Numbered from the stretch's first letter, positions 45,748-58,708 are shown. The stretch is DNA of 64,000 bases from Acephala macrosclerotiorum (GCA_014904845.1 MU119207.1:619104-683103), one strand, 5' to 3'. Notes: generated by a model not told the origin, from the sequence alone. A program made the numbers and translations.

Positions 45748-47263
45748 CTACCTCACAGCACCTTCCTCCTTCAACTTTTGGATCTCCGCCTCATTCAACC
45801 CCACCACATCCCTCAGAACCTCATCAGTATGCTGCCCCAACATCGGCGGTACACTTCTGATGCCTGGCCTACTCTCGCTATACTTAACTGGCGTATTGAC
45901 CATTTTGATATCTCCGCACCACTCATGCTTCATCTCCTTCACCATACCTCTGGCGAGGACATGTTCATGATTCAGCGTATCTTGGACATCATTGACCGCG
46001 GCATATGGCAATCCACTTCCTTCAAATACATCAAGCCATTCTTTGGTCGTTTTTTCTTGTGTGATCTTCTCGATCCTGGAGTCGAGCTCTTGTCGATTTG
46101 CAACTCTCTCAGCGTTGACTGCGAATTTGACGTCTGTTTTCCACTCCGGGGTACCCAGACCGTCGCTCAAGAGCCCAAAAAGTCTGTCGTTTCCTCCACC
46201 GAAGAGGATATCTCCATCTTTAGTCTTGTAGCTCCTGTATGGAACGATACTAGGATGCGCAGTTCCCCACCTGCCCGAATCTCGCTCTCCACTGACCAAA
46301 CACGAGCTTGCAATATTTGCCAGTGTAGCAACTTGGCAATCACTCAACGCGACATCGATATGTTGCCCCCTTCCAGTTTTAGCTCTCGCGATTATAGCGG
46401 CCATAATCGAATTCGAGGTATATAGACCAGTTGTGAGATCCGTCACCGCTACTCCTACTTTCACTGGAGGTCCATCTCGAGCGCCAGTAATGTGCATGAG
46501 TCCCATCTCTGCTTCAACCATAACATCGTACCCTGCCCGCGAAGCGTATGGACCTGTCTGACCGTAGCCAGTTATAGATGCGTATATTAATTTAGGGTTT
46601 ATCTTTCGGACGGTTTCGTAGTCCATATTGTATTTCTTGAGACTTCCGGGCAGGTAATTTTCGACTAGGATGTCAGATTCTGCTATCAGCTTGTGGAGAA
46701 CTTCGACGCCGAACTTATGTTGGAAGGAGAGACCAAGGGATTTCTTGTTGCGGTTCACCTGTACATGTATTCTCAGTTCTGGGATTGGAGTATATGAGAG
46801 GGTAATTGTACGTACCGCGAAGAAATATGCAGATTCTCCGGGCCCTTCCTTGCCGGATTCCGGCAGATATTTCGCATATGGTGGTCCCCATGCTCGTGTA
46901 TCGTCTCCTCTTGTGGGATGTTCAACTTTTATAACTTCTGCACTGACGTTCGTGAGCTTTTGGTCTTGAAGGTGGGGTAGTCAGTAGGGGAGCGTACCCT
47001 AGGTCGCCGAGAATTTGGGTGCAGTATGGCTGTGGCAGACGTTAGTGAGAGTCTTTATCATTGCTACAGACATTTCCTACTCCCGCGAGTACTCTGGTCA
47101 TGTCCAACACTTTATATCCCTTCAAGGGGAGGGTCCCGTCGTCAGCAGCGACATCGGCAAACGACCTCCGCCGAAGGTTGCAGAAGGCCGAGTGTCTGCC
47201 ATTGAGGTCTGCGAGTCTGCGAGAAGCTCGAGTGAGTGATCGAGTAGGCATGCGTAAGGCCAT
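45748..47263 (-). CDS. CaiB/BaiF family (class III) CoA-transferase, probably mitochondrial
   Basis: Family III CoA-transferases move CoA between carboxylic acids via an Asp-bound acyl intermediate. Mitochondrial members include the glutarate/HMG-CoA transferase SUGCT. Exons are 47081-47263, 46998-47029, 46816-46942 and 45748-46758, 450 residues. The N-terminus MALRMPTRSLTRASRRLADL is rich in Arg/Ser/Leu, as in a mitochondrial presequence. The core starts GYKVLDMTRVLAGPYCTQIL and runs through GDLGAEVIKVEH, NRNKKSLGLSF, YASITGYGQTGPYASRAGYD (catalytic Asp in AGYD) and GGGNDRLFGLL. Intact. The specific acid pair is not evident from sequence; SUGCT-like is the best guess. Confidence 0.87.
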
Positions 47264-48330
47264 GATGTATGTATAGGTAATGCGGAAGGTGATAGGAGCT
47301 GAAGAAGGTCGAGATGTCGGTCCCCGCTACCCCAGAACGTCTCGGCAATTGTTCGGCCGAGGCTTTTCGTCACATTTCTTCCGAAATCAGCATCTTCTCA
47401 TCCTGCAGCATCTTAACCATCTGCATATCTAAACACCTTCGTCGCATACAGATATCACCAAGATTTTTGCCTACCTTGTATCACTTGCGAAGGGACCGTT
47501 GGGGCCAGCCTTGGGTGGATTGACTGTCCGACGCGTCGAAAAGCTTTGAGTGGCGGCATCTGCTGCCTTCCTGTGGGCGCTGGGGACAACAGAGTCAACT
47601 CCTTTTCTTCTTGTATTATATGGGTGTAGCAGACCTTGCCATGGCAACCAACCCTCTGTTCGATGCTTCGACGTTGACGAGCTTGAGTCCCGACATCTTG
47701 TTCCATCGCTTTGGTGACAGGAGGCATGTTAGCATGAAGCATGCGAGGTCTAGTATGGCAGGATAGTAACTCACTTTGCGATCTCTAGCAGTGCTCAGGC
47801 CGAGCTATGATGAATGGTCAGCTGAAAAACGCGTTGATGTCTTCAACTTTCAATATTTTCGTTCGCTGCTTCTTGGTGCTTTTCCATTGATGTCAGCGTA
47901 CCTCTCGCATGCGTATCGTGGCAGGAATATCACTCACCTTGTTCGACCAATGAGTCAAGTCGTCCGACGCGTAGCTGCGACGGTGTCTTTTTTCTCTTGA
48001 TCTCGGTGCAGCGATGTCCCTATCATAGTGTTAGCGTTAACACCATTCGTTCGGGATTTTTGACAGCATTGCTGCCCACCTCGTCCTCGTCTACCATACA
48101 GGTGCAGCATGACACTACCTGACGCGTCTGCGGGCTTAGTCGCTACCTCTTCTTCTCTTCTGTGTTCGGTGCAGCTTTTCTTCTGACTTCATCGTTAGCA
48201 TCATCCCACCGCCATGAGAAGCTGGAACAGCGTAGTCACTCACTTCGTGTTCGTCACCTTCAAGCCTCGAGATCCATCTCAAATGTCGACTCTCACAACT
48301 GACAATTGCAAGAACACACACCCACCCTCA
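47264..48330 (-). other. Repeated exon/intron-like blocks, gene not resolved
   Basis: The minus strand shows several blocks flanked by plausible splice sites. Donors GTGAGTGA/GTGAGTTA lie near 48240, 47938 and 47775. CTAAC/CTGAC branch-like sites precede AAG acceptors. At least three intron-like segments resemble each other, and exon-like segments share a GCTGCACCGA..ACGCGTC pattern. One stretch reads AHRKAADAATQSFSTRRTVN and PPKAGPNGPFASDT. I could not join all blocks in one frame. Either an unusual repetitive gene or a decayed one. Confidence 0.35.
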
Positions 48331-49359
48331 AACAAAGTTATTGAGTACACAGCATCATGTTGTGTCAAACCCTCCGTATTGTATCCAGACAGAGCTTACC
48401 CGCCCAGTTGGACCGCCAGCCTTTTTGACAATAGAGGCACCCGAGGGATTGGACCTGCAGGGCTGCTTTCGCAGCTATCGGAACGTTTCGTGGGTAGTAA
48501 TTATGCATTAACTGGGGTTCGAGGTGAATCGGGTGAAGAGTAGGCTGTGGGTGTGGTGTGTGTTGAAGAGAAGGAGAATGAGAAGAGAGGGAAATTTAAC
48601 TTAAGACTAGTGGGTGGGAGCGTTCTGGGAAGGCACACCGGATGATGAGGAAGGTGCTGTTCTGAGCAAGTGTTTAGTGGGCAGGAACCATCTAAGCGAG
48701 GAAGGAATTGAGGGGAAGTTCAGTGCTACTCGAACAAAGATGAAATGAGATGCAATCGATAGCCTAATCGCAAGCCGCGAGCATCCTATTTTTTGTCTTG
48801 CTAATATATGTTCTGCCTTAATTTTCCAAGCCCTCGAACCCTTATCACATGCTTCTTCTCTTGCATCTCCCGACTTTCTGACCCACAATGGCGGAGGCCT
48901 GCAAGTTCCGCCCCGCCCCGCCCCGCCCAACCTTGGGTGCTCGCCTCTCCGCCATTCCCCTCCCTCATCTCAATCGAATACCTGGCCAGCGCTGGGACTT
49001 CGAATAATCTTTGTTGCACGTCGCATTTCTTATATAGAGGGAATTGGCTTATTAGCGTCTTACTAGCGTATTATTCTAGCTTTTATATATGGAAGAATGT
49101 CCCTGTTTCACGCTGTACAAATTTTTGCAACATGCGGGCTGCGAATGTCCCTCCTTTTCAAGTGAAATTCAAGTTTTTGTTGCACATCGCAGCCCTTGCC
49201 CGAGACGCTCCACGGGAAGAGACACGAGGGCGTCCCGGCTGAGTGCGAGGGACCGGCGAGCAATTGGCAACAAGGCGTGCATTTCCAACCTCAGATTTAT
49301 ACCACCAAAACATAACTCTTTGTCCTAGACTAAAATGAGTAGTTACTTTCTGTCAACAT
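48331..49359. other. Intergenic
   Basis: No gene recognised. A short CCCCG/CCCGC pentamer run lies at about 48909-48929. Confidence 0.45.
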
Positions 49360-50531
49360 CTATCTGAACCCTTTCGTTCTTCTGAACTCCCAAATAGAAC
49401 CACCGGAACCATTCCCAGCAACAGGAGCATACCCGAGCACACTCTCGACAAATACCAACACAATCATAGCGCTGACTTCCCTGCCTCTAATGGCCTCCAT
49501 GGTGAGTTTATCATTCATCAGTCCAAGTCCAAATGCTGACTCCTGCAATTTGATCTCGGCGACGGGTGGCTGGAGCGCGGGTTATCAGCAGATGTCAATC
49601 TCAGTAGCGATTATGCTTACTCGATTTACTCTAGATACCTCTCCCCTGCACCACCTTCTCAAGTACGCGTCCAAACACGCCAGACTAGGTGTATGGCTTG
49701 TTTCAATCACCACCCTCATGGGACCTTCTTGTTTGACAACCATCCAGTACGGCGGTCGTTTAGTCAGCTCCTCAGGCCTTAGAAGTGTCGAAACTTCTGG
49801 GATCGGATCCTCGCCTTCATCATCTCTCCCAACAACTACCGGCTTAGTATGCGAGATAGGTACTGCTTTGAAAGATCCCAGATCCAGATCAGCCCAGTCA
49901 TCAGCATCCTCAACTTGCGATGTCTTGGTCGCCAAACTGGTGGCACCCATGACAGGCGAAGCCGTAAACAGACTCAACAAATCCGTCGTGAATCCCGCCA
50001 AAACAGTACTCTGCTGCGTCACCTCCGCCTTCGGAAACGCAATCACAAAAACCGACTTATTCACCCGCCAGGCCGTCGTCGGTCTGTTCGAAGTCGGAGA
50101 AATCTGCATCATCAGCTTCCAACCACTCTCGTCCCTCAACACGCCCGACTCACCTCCAACATCAACTCCACCCTCGCCCTCTTTTTCAGTCCGTCAAGCA
50201 ATTGCTCCACCATCTCCTCATTCTCCTCACTCTCAAGCCAAGCAGTCAACGCATCGCACCACGTGATAATCGTGCTCGCGATGGTTGGGACGAAAGTCGA
50301 GGAGTCGGGATAGTATGCTTGGAGTGTTTTCCATAGCATGGTCCATTCTGGATCCACGTTGATTGGATACCCGAGTGTGGCTGTCACGGCGTTGGTTTTG
50401 AGGACGAGAGGACATGTTGGGGATGTGATGTGATCGCGGATGTTTTGGCGGATGCGAGTTGGACTTTTGGTGCGAGTTAGTAAGAGGAGGTGGAAATGGA
50501 GGTGAGTTGCCCCGACTTACAGACTGGCCAT
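49360..50531 (-). CDS. Conserved-looking protein of unknown function, 334 residues
   Basis: Four exons were reconstructed from splice signals and frame: 50521-50531, 50154-50463, 49630-50103 and 49360-49569. The first exon is only 11 bases (ATG GCC AGT CT). The protein starts MASLPTRIRQNIRDHITSPT, has an acidic helical stretch (WLESEENEEMVEQLLDGL), a central part ending ADDWADLDLGSFKAVP, and a C-terminal part MNDKLTMEAIRGREVSAMIV. Introns are 57, 50 and 60 bp with consistent phases and no internal stops, strong support for a real gene. I recognise no domain and cannot predict location or function. Long open frames on the opposite strand are shadows. Confidence 0.75.
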
Positions 50532-51195
50532 CTTGAATGTGTATCTTCCTGAGGATCAAGCACGCGAAAGAACTGGTCACGATGTTTGACAGCAGAAATA
50601 TTTCAGAGCGATGCGAGGGGCACCTACTTGTGATGAAGTTACCGCCAAAAGAGGGGAAAGGAGCGGGCACACATCTGCACGGACAGTGCCTGCATTTATC
50701 TCCCGGGATTCCTATTCCTAGCCTCATCTGCCGTTGACTTTGATTCTCGACGGGACGCCTTAAATCATGCGAGCTTTATTTTCCTTCTTCTCGTCCCGCA
50801 AAACTTCAGCTGAATGTACTTGGCGTTCAACACCTCCAACGCCCAGGAACGGTGAGCTCGAAACGTTTCAAAATGTTGTCATCCCATCCGAAAATGAACC
50901 CCTTTCCTCGCGGGGGAACATTTTCTTTTCCGTCTCATGTGGTCTCACAACGCCAAGGCACACCGAGTTTCGGTTGTTGCGCGGGGTTCTCCCACATCTG
51001 CTACCTTGTGGCGTTTTGGTGGTGATTGCTTCAATCCTGCGAGGCTAAACGGCGGTCGAAGTCACGAGATATCGAAAGACGGCATGAAGTAACTGGGTAT
51101 AAAGACTGAAGGCTGTTCCTATCTATTGTCATTCATCATCTCGTACCCGCATCTTGAACTTTTTTCAAAAACAATTCGTCTTCCAAATCACCAAA
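50532..51195. promoter_or_regulatory. Divergent intergenic region
   Basis: It lies between the starts of the 334-residue gene (minus) and the 309-residue gene (plus). No gene recognised; probably holds both promoters. No motif assigned. Confidence 0.5.
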
Positions 51196-52306
51196 ATGTC
51201 TGCCAACAAAGCTCCTGCCGAGAAACTTCCTCTCGCCGCTAGGAAGAATGGTAAGTTCTTTTTCTCTACGTTTTGATGGCGATACTAATTTCTTGTGTAG
51301 TTCGCGATGGCTGGGAAGCCAAGAAGGGTGATCTCGAGACTCAGATGGAGGGACTTCTCGGTGTCAAATGGACATTGACCGCCGACCCTCTGGTCATCTA
51401 CCCCTACGCCGAGCCAAACTCATACGGCCACAACTCCCCTGGTGACTGCATCTTCGCGTTCGTTCTCCTTCTCCTGTCCCCCTCTCAAATCCTACCCCCT
51501 CCCTACCTCATCACAAATCCCTAATCCTCGACAGATATTTCGATGGCCTCATCTGGTCCCTAAAATCCTTCGTCGAAAAACATGGCCCCTCAGGAGTCTC
51601 CGAACTCAACACCCTCTGCCCAACCCACGTTGCCACCCTCATTCCTTCAGCCAAATTCTCCTACTGCGGTTGCCAAATCGACAACTCCCGTCTCGAACTC
51701 GTCTTCCACCCCAACAATCTCGGCACCAACGTCTCCTACGTAGCTCAAGATCTCGACAAAGCCCTCACCTCCGCTCCTCAACCATCCGGCGCCCCTTCGC
51801 TCTCCTACGCCGCTCGTCATTCTATTAAGACCGATTACGAGCCTAAGGTTGGGGATATGCTTGAGAAGATAAAGAAGATCCTGAAGAACGACGCTTTCAA
51901 GCTTGAGCCAGACTTCGATGCCCTGGGCCAAGGCCTGAAAGCCGGAAAAGGCGTCCGCGACGACTGGGAAACAAACCTCGGGTCCTTCACCCTGAAATAC
52001 TTCGAGAGTTTCGTCGATGCTCTTGAGCGCGAGAAATTCGCAGACGACGAGCTATTGAGAGAGGGGCTTGAGGAGGAAGTTTCCAAAGGAGTGTTGAAGA
52101 TGAGGATTGTGGAGAAGTTGGTGGGTGGTAAGGGAGGTAATGGGTATAATGAGATTTTGGTTGAGGATGGGGTGTTGATTATTCAGGTATGAGATTTTAA
52201 GTTCATAGTAAGGTGCGGGACATGTACTAACTGATGATAGACTACGGCCGACAAGTGGGGCACGAATGTTCATTACGGTGCTGAGAAATTGGTGGATATC
52301 TTGTAG
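51196..52306 (+). CDS. Conserved-looking protein of unknown function, 309 residues
   Basis: Four exons: 51196-51250, 51301-51457, 51535-52186 and 52241-52306. It begins MSANKAPAEKLPLAARKNVR. A segment DGWEAKKGDLETQMEGLLG leads to WTLTADPLVIYPYAEPNSYG and YFDGLIWSLKSFVEKHG. The C-terminal part has amphipathic charged helices (DALEREKFADDELLREGLEE) and ends TADKWGTNVHYGAEKLVDIL. No signal peptide or membrane span. All splice sites are GT..AG with matching phases and there are no internal stops. Family not recognised. Divergent from the 334-residue gene. Confidence 0.78.
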
Positions 52307-53084
52307 GCTTGAGAAGCAGCCTGTCTACAGAGACTACTCAAGCTCTTTACTCCTTAGGAGTCGTTGCCAATTGCAAATCAACCCCTCGGTCACGTCCGCG
52401 AAACTCCTTCCTGTCCGATCTCTTCACAATTCATATTTCCACATCTCCCTTCCCCCCTCACACTTTTCCAGATCAAGCTTTATATTCCCCACATCTTCAA
52501 ATCCAAACTCTCCGTATCTCTGCCGTCCCTTTTCCGTTGATTTACTCGCCGCATTTCAGAATGGACCGAAGTCGATGATGGTTAGGGATCGTGGGCGAAT
52601 GTTTGGTCTTGGAGTGAGATGATTTTTGTTAAGCGCCCGGGAGGGGGACAATTTTGGTAATAAGATGTTGTGATCGTGACGGGGGATTGGATTGTGGTTG
52701 GGAGAGATGAGGAGAGGCGTGGTGAGGGGAGAAAGTGCCTCCTATTTATGATGATTGGTCTACCACAGAGCACAGGATATTGGTATGAAAAGGCATAGAA
52801 AGAAAAGCTAAGCTGTCCTTCTGCATGATGGATATGAAAGGCGAACCTGTGCGTGATTCTTGAAGCCTTGAGTTCAGCCATAACTTGGCTTGTGGAATTG
52901 TTTAGACTTAGCTCATATTTAGGGAGCTATGTTTTAATAAATGAATGATTTTCCCCACTTTATGAAAGCATTATTTGGAACAAACTTATCTCAACATCGG
53001 GAGTGGCCAGATACTTTTCACTCGATGCGGGGCGACGCACATAGATTATTCCGTAGCTTCTAGAGACGATACGAGGTTTGAATC
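52307..53084. other. Intergenic between convergent genes
   Basis: Downstream of both neighbours. Pyrimidine-rich stretches are present but no gene is recognised. Confidence 0.5.
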
Positions 53085-55501
53085 TCAAGCAATGGTTACT
53101 TCCTTCACGCCCGTCATGTTTTCAAATGGTGCCGAACAGATAAGATTCCGCTTATCCTCAGTGAACACTGACGCAACACCAACTCTATGATAGCCTACCG
53201 CAGACACGTCCTCTGTGGCCCTGAGAATGAGGCCCGACGGACTGCAGGATGAATCGACATGGAGATAGAACAGAGGATCCGAGGTGGAGGTTAGACGGTC
53301 TTTGTTGTCCAAATCCAAGCGACCCTCGGCGAACTTGACAACCCAGCCCTGGTCGATGGCGAGATCTCGATCCCTCGTCTTTAGGTACCGAGGAAATGTC
53401 CTCCAAGAATCACCACTTTCCATTGATGGCGCCTGAATGAAGAGATCCACAGGCAGGACTACGCGAGTGAAGTAGATCGACCGCTCGTCCTCGTCCACTT
53501 CAGTGATGAATGCTAGTGGTTGAAGGAATGCCTTGCAGAACAGAATGCATTTGCTGGGAGTATGCTCATCCTGCCTTGCGTAGATGACTTCGAACGAAGC
53601 CTTGTTCAACGACTCGTGAATACTGTCTAGAGGCACAACAATTGGGTTCCAGTGTACCTTCGCGTTGACCGATGCCCAAGACCACGTTGGAGCAATGAAA
53701 TTATCAGGTCTCGATGTTGGTCCGTCTTTGGCTTGCCATAGTAAGTCGAATTGTAAGTGCTTCTCCCACATCCCGGCAAATGGTAGGTATGTGTCATTTA
53801 TGGAGGAGGCCATTTCGGCAGCAGTGCTTTGGATCGCGGGCAGTTTATCTGATATCACTGTGAGATTTCTCTGCGTGTAATTTGTAACAGTCCTGGTCCA
53901 GTTTTTGTAAAGTTGGATATTTCTCTCGGTTTCGGTCTCTTCTGGGCTCGGAGTCAGGTTTTCCATCCAAGACTCGTTCCTCGGCCACAATGTGAACAGA
54001 CGATATTGCGTATATGGCTCATTCTCTTCCGATCGGCGGCAGTCGCGGCACTCAAAATACATTTTGTTCTTGCAGAAGTGGATGGATCTTGTTGACAGCG
54101 CTCGCTCTTGTAATGTCCAGCCTCTGGTATTCCATGTGCTGCCGTCAATATCTCCAGCCCAATACCCAGATTCTCGATCGTCTTGAGCAGCTAATATCAT
54201 GTAGGATTGATTGTCTGGAAGATCATCAACAGAGTACTGAATTTTGGCTGCTGGGATTGTCTGCAGACTTCGCTCCAAGAAACCATCGCGTGTTGACAAT
54301 GCAGAAGTACTAGAAACAGATTAGCATTTCAATCAGTTGGCAACGAGACGAACTTACGCTACAATAGTCACTTCAGCGTACTTGTACACCTCATGCATGG
54401 TCACTGCCTCCTTCTTCCAGTCCGAAGACGAATCTTGAATGATGCAAAGTGAGTCAATCCAAACATACCGAAAACCCAGTTTTCTAGTAATCATCATTGC
54501 TTGAAGAAAGTTCTTGGGCAAATCTGAAATGGGGATTCCGTCCTTCATCCTATCGTAGTTAGACATAAGCGTAAGTAATGGTGGGCGATTGCTCTCGCCA
54601 CCCCACATATGACTTAATGCTGTATAACCTCCACGAACATTGGATGGAGACGTCTCAATCAGCCTTGGCAGCTCTTCTCCATCTTTAGCCCCGACATCAA
54701 GAAGACGAGTCGGGATCCACAAGCTTTCTGATGGAACCTGACATCGTGCGTGCGTCGATTTGCAACTACGGATCCATTGGGACAACAAAGTTATGTTTGC
54801 TGGTGAGAGAGCATCAATGCTAGGAAGCCGTCTCTCACAGTCTTCTACATTAGACTCAATATCTAATACGTACATATTAGTTGAGACGTTGAGAAGTAAC
54901 AGGGGCTATGTTTCGTACCTTGCTTATCAAATACTTTGAAGTTGATAATTTGACTAATGGAACCATGTTTTTGTCCACCAGCAGCGACAGGCGTAGTCAA
55001 GGGTCCGAACTCCATGCTCAAGCCGATTACCATCGTTTCAGCCGCTTGTCCCGCTGTGTTGTACGTAAACGCTCTTGATTCCGGATACACGTGCGAAACG
55101 GAGAAAGACGCATCGTAAATCTTGACCTTTCCATCCCATCTCGAAGCAAGCATCTCCTCCCAATGACTGTTTTTCTCACTTAGAGGACCAACGCCCCATT
55201 CTTCCATGGGTCGGACAGCCCATGCTGAGCGAATCGTCTTTCTGATCAACCTGCACAGGTCGCATCCTGCTCTCGCTGATGCTTTGAGCGCAGGGAACTC
55301 TGGGTAAAGGTCGACATACTCGTACCAAGTTCTGATCAACCCATCCTGAATCCTGGATCTGTCCGGTATGAGGGCGGAGCAGCGTTGGCAGGTTTTGGAA
55401 GCCTCTTTAGTCTCTGCATTTGCAAGGTTCAGCCGCGGTGGGATAGGCCTGATCAACGCTCTGTACGTTGGCGCCATCGTCGCAGAAGCAAAAAGGGGCA
55501 A
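53085..55501 (-). CDS. HET-domain protein, intact, three exons
   Basis: Exons are 54919-55501, 54358-54862 and 53085-54309, giving 770 residues from the first Met, or 762 from the better-placed Met at 55477 (MAPTYRALIRPIPP). A Cys-rich start (CQRCSALIPD..CDLCRLIR) precedes the HET domain. HET blocks are YTALSHMWGG (~274), DLPKNFLQAMMITRKLGFRY, VWIDSLCIIQDSSSDWKKEA and VYKYAEVTIVA. They are followed by NTRGWTLQERALSTR, MYFECRDC, YTQRNLTVISDKLPAI, MWEKHLQFDLLW and APTWSWASVNAKV. Introns of 55 and 48 bp keep frame. It is the only HET gene of four in this window without a lesion I can see. Presumed role: triggering incompatibility cell death; partner unknown. Confidence 0.88.
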
Positions 55502-56306
55502 TTACTGAGATGTCCACCCTGTTGCATCTGGTTGTGCGGCATTTGAACATGGCAGCAAGGCTGCTACTGTAAAGCGACTAGTTCAGCAGAGCGCAACCGC
55601 GCCCAATCGCGACGCGATGAGAGCGCATGATGCATCTGCAAGCGCTGAAGGCCTCCGATCTGGTCGAAATTTGCGACCTGGAAGGTTGCCATTCGTGACT
55701 ATTCTAGTTACTGTCTTGTTGAACCTGACGTGAGGAGCAAAGGAGGAGTTGAAAGAACGATTGGCGATCGCAGAAAATTGCCCGCAATACGATCTCGTAG
55801 TCGCATTCGCATTAAGATTGGCAGTCACGTGCAAATTAAAAGGATACTTATACCTACGGTTCGTTCCCATGTTTTATAGAATGGGGCGGGGTTTGTTTTG
55901 AGGCTTCTAGAAAGTTACCACACCAATTTGGGCTTCGAAATTCTTACCAAAGTCCCCGATTATAAATTCCGTTTTCTTTCGGGGAAACTTCCATACTCGC
56001 TCGCTTAGGTGGCCCTTATTTAGCTTTCCCGAAGAACGGGAGCACTCGCAAGATTCAAGATCGCGATGAATTTATAAATTTCAAAATTAGAATTATATAA
56101 CGTGAGAAATCTGAACTTCTCGAAAAGATGCTCTGGAGCGATGAACTGGCTTTCTGCCGCCAGCATATCTCATCGACTAGATCTGGTCAGGTTGCATGCG
56201 TCTAAGATCGACAGACCTTGCGAACTTTATATTCCAATACAATCACGGCAAGCCCAAGGGCATCGACCAAGGTTGTATACCTTCCAAATCATAATTCATA
56301 GACCAC
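55502..56306. other. Intergenic
   Basis: Upstream of the HET gene and downstream of the permease. No gene recognised. Confidence 0.5.
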
Positions 56307-58708
56307 TTATGCTACCAACTCCGATAAAACTGGTTTTCGCCTCACAGAAAACCGAGATTGTTGCTTTCCCATCTCATGAGTTGAATTTGGCCCAAGTCCA
56401 TGACTAACACGACCCTCCCATCCATCATATTGCCCGAGTCTTCCATTGCTATTTGGTGGAGGTGAACTGGATTGTATAGTCGAGGACCGATATCCGTCGT
56501 CCGTTTCCTCAATCTCATCCAGTCTCATGCCCACCTCTCTCCTCCACTGCAACGTGACAATCTCAAAGATTTGCGTCAAGCCTCCAGTATCATGCTTGAA
56601 GATTGGCTCTCTCTTTACGTGCAGAGTCTTCCCTTCTCGCTCAGATCGTATCCGGATATAGAACCGGAATGCCACCCAATACAGAAAAGCAAAGAGTAGG
56701 AAACATACTGCCAACGTCTGACCACCCCACCATGGAACGAGATTACTAGTGCGAGTTGCTTGTGGAAAGGCAGGATCTGGTACCCATATGAATATGAGTG
56801 GGAACAGGCAACCGATCAACAAAATTGACGCAGCTGTTATGCTAATCCAAGGTCGCTTGAAAGCCGACTTTTCTGCCCAGCGAACACTGGGAGTAAAGCG
56901 AAGGCATAGCAATCCGAATGCCACAGCAACGAAATATACAACGTCAATATCGTACACAAATGCTGTGGTAAGGTATGAATAAGCTGCCGTAGAATTATAT
57001 GGTACTGGTACAATAGCCAGAACTGGAGCGACGACCAGAATAGTTGTGATTATCCAATGGAGCGCCAGTGTTGCAGCTGGGGTTTTCTCGAAATTCGTGT
57101 GGTATGAGGACCTAGATTTGGATTTCGGCTTGCGGCCGAAGATACTGCTGAGCGAAACGCCATAATTCTCTGCGAAGAAGAGCGAGTACGGCAGAATTCC
57201 TTCTTTCGCAATCTCTTGTTTGACTATTCAATCACACGTTAGTAGCTATCACCGACCCACTATAGGACATTATTACCTCGAGCTGTAGTAAAAGTAACAA
57301 CGATAAGGTTTCCAAATGCAGAGATAGCTTTTATGCACGAAGCAAAAGTAGCCAAATGATTTTTGTTGGTCATTACATTACCAAGTGTCAGCTGCATGAA
57401 GACACCCATAACATCAATGCCGCCATCCTTGAAAAGCTGCGCCTTCGGAATTATCGCTGCCTAAGATTGGTAAGCAGCGTTCATAAATACTGTCCCAGCG
57501 ACGTACGTAGAGGATATTTACTGCCATATAAATCACAATGACTGTGATGACACCCGCGAAAGCTGCCCGAGGGAATACTTTTCGGGGCTCACGAACTTCA
57601 GCAACAACCTAAATTTGTTAGGACCTGAGCAAAGTCATGGATGTATCGAGCTGCTGCTGGAATAACCCACGTAGTTGATCTGATGGAAGGCTCCAAAAGG
57701 CAAAATAATGAATATCATCGCTTCAGCGTAACGAAAGGGGAGCCTAGGGCTCTTGTCAAAGTTGAAGGAAGTCTTCGCATCAAAATTGTCCTTCGCCACA
57801 TCATGATTGATCCCTGTTAGAAGGCCAAAAAGTCAGCTTAGGTGGGGGAATGCTGTAGTCTTTTGCGAATGCCAAACTTACAAATTATACCAATAATCAC
57901 GACGAAGATAAGGATACTGAGCTTCAGAGTCCCGAAAAAATTATTCAACAGGATACCCCACTTCCTCGACAAGGCATGAAGCAAACAACAGAAAGTGTTT
58001 GCCGCAAGAGCAATTCCGATGACTTTCCCAGGAGTCTCTGTTATATGTGCAGCGTCGAGTATGTTGGTCGCGAAAGATACGGAATTTCCAGCAGTGTTTT
58101 CGAGGATAGTGAAGGTAATTCCGTACATGCAGGTAGCCAGAAAAAGTGGTGATTTCAACATGTAGTTAAACTAGAATTATTTCAGCCAAAGCGAGTGGTT
58201 TGTTGCATGTCCGCCAAGTACTCACATAATTCAGTCCATCTCCACTACGAATCGCAGATATCTTCTCTCCATTACGTCCAAATGGCCATCTCGGTATGGT
58301 TAAACCCAGTTCCACAAACACAAAGACCCCTGCCAAGCAGATGATAGACCCGATCATCCATAGTATCAAGGACAATCCTATGCTTTTCGTGTTTGTGAAT
58401 ACAGCTGAGGCAGAACTGAAAATGCCGACACCTATCAACAAATCATCAATTGATCTTCTGTATCCAGCAGGTGACGATGTCTACTACATACCAATCATTC
58501 GATTAAAAATCAAACATATTGTAGAATAATATCCCATACGTGCAGCCTCTTTGGGCAGCTCAGTAACGATCTTCGTCGGGTCCAGCTGTGCTGCTCGAAG
58601 TTCTCTCAGGTCGTCTGGGTCCAAGTCAGGGCTCCATTCTGTGTTATACTCTGAGCCATCTGCCATAGACGTAGGATCCTCGCTATCTGCTGGATAACGG
58701 TGAGCCAT
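56307..58708 (-). CDS. Amino-acid permease of the APC superfamily (methionine-permease/LAT-like)
   Basis: Plasma-membrane importer of amino acids in the family. Seven exons join in frame: 58492-58708, 58226-58431, 57882-58170, 57671-57813, 57522-57608, 57277-57460 and 56307-57223, 680 residues. The start at 58708 reads MAHRYPADSEDPTSMADG; an upstream Met at 58771 is less likely. The soluble acidic N-tail leads to STICLIFNRMIGVGIFSSAS, the TM1 unwound segment of APC carriers. Further membrane segments include SLILWMIGSIICLAGVFVFV, LATCMYGITFTILENTAGNS, VIGIALAANTFCCLLHAL, AGVITVIVIYMA and VVYFVAVAFGLLCLRFTP. The layout resembles fungal Mup1-type carriers. The long polar C-tail could hold regulatory sites. 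Substrate not proven. Confidence 0.85.

Noticed and set aside
45622..46425. A 267-codon open frame on the + strand
   Set aside because: It lies opposite the well-supported CoA-transferase exon and has no family features; a shadow frame.
50140..50155. Apparent frameshift in the 334-residue gene
   Set aside because: A 50-bp GT..AG intron (50104-50153) with a CTGAT branch-like site restores the frame exactly, so no lesion is needed.
49490..50266. A 258-codon + strand frame
   Set aside because: It overlaps, on the other strand, a gene reconstructed with consistent introns at 49360-50531.
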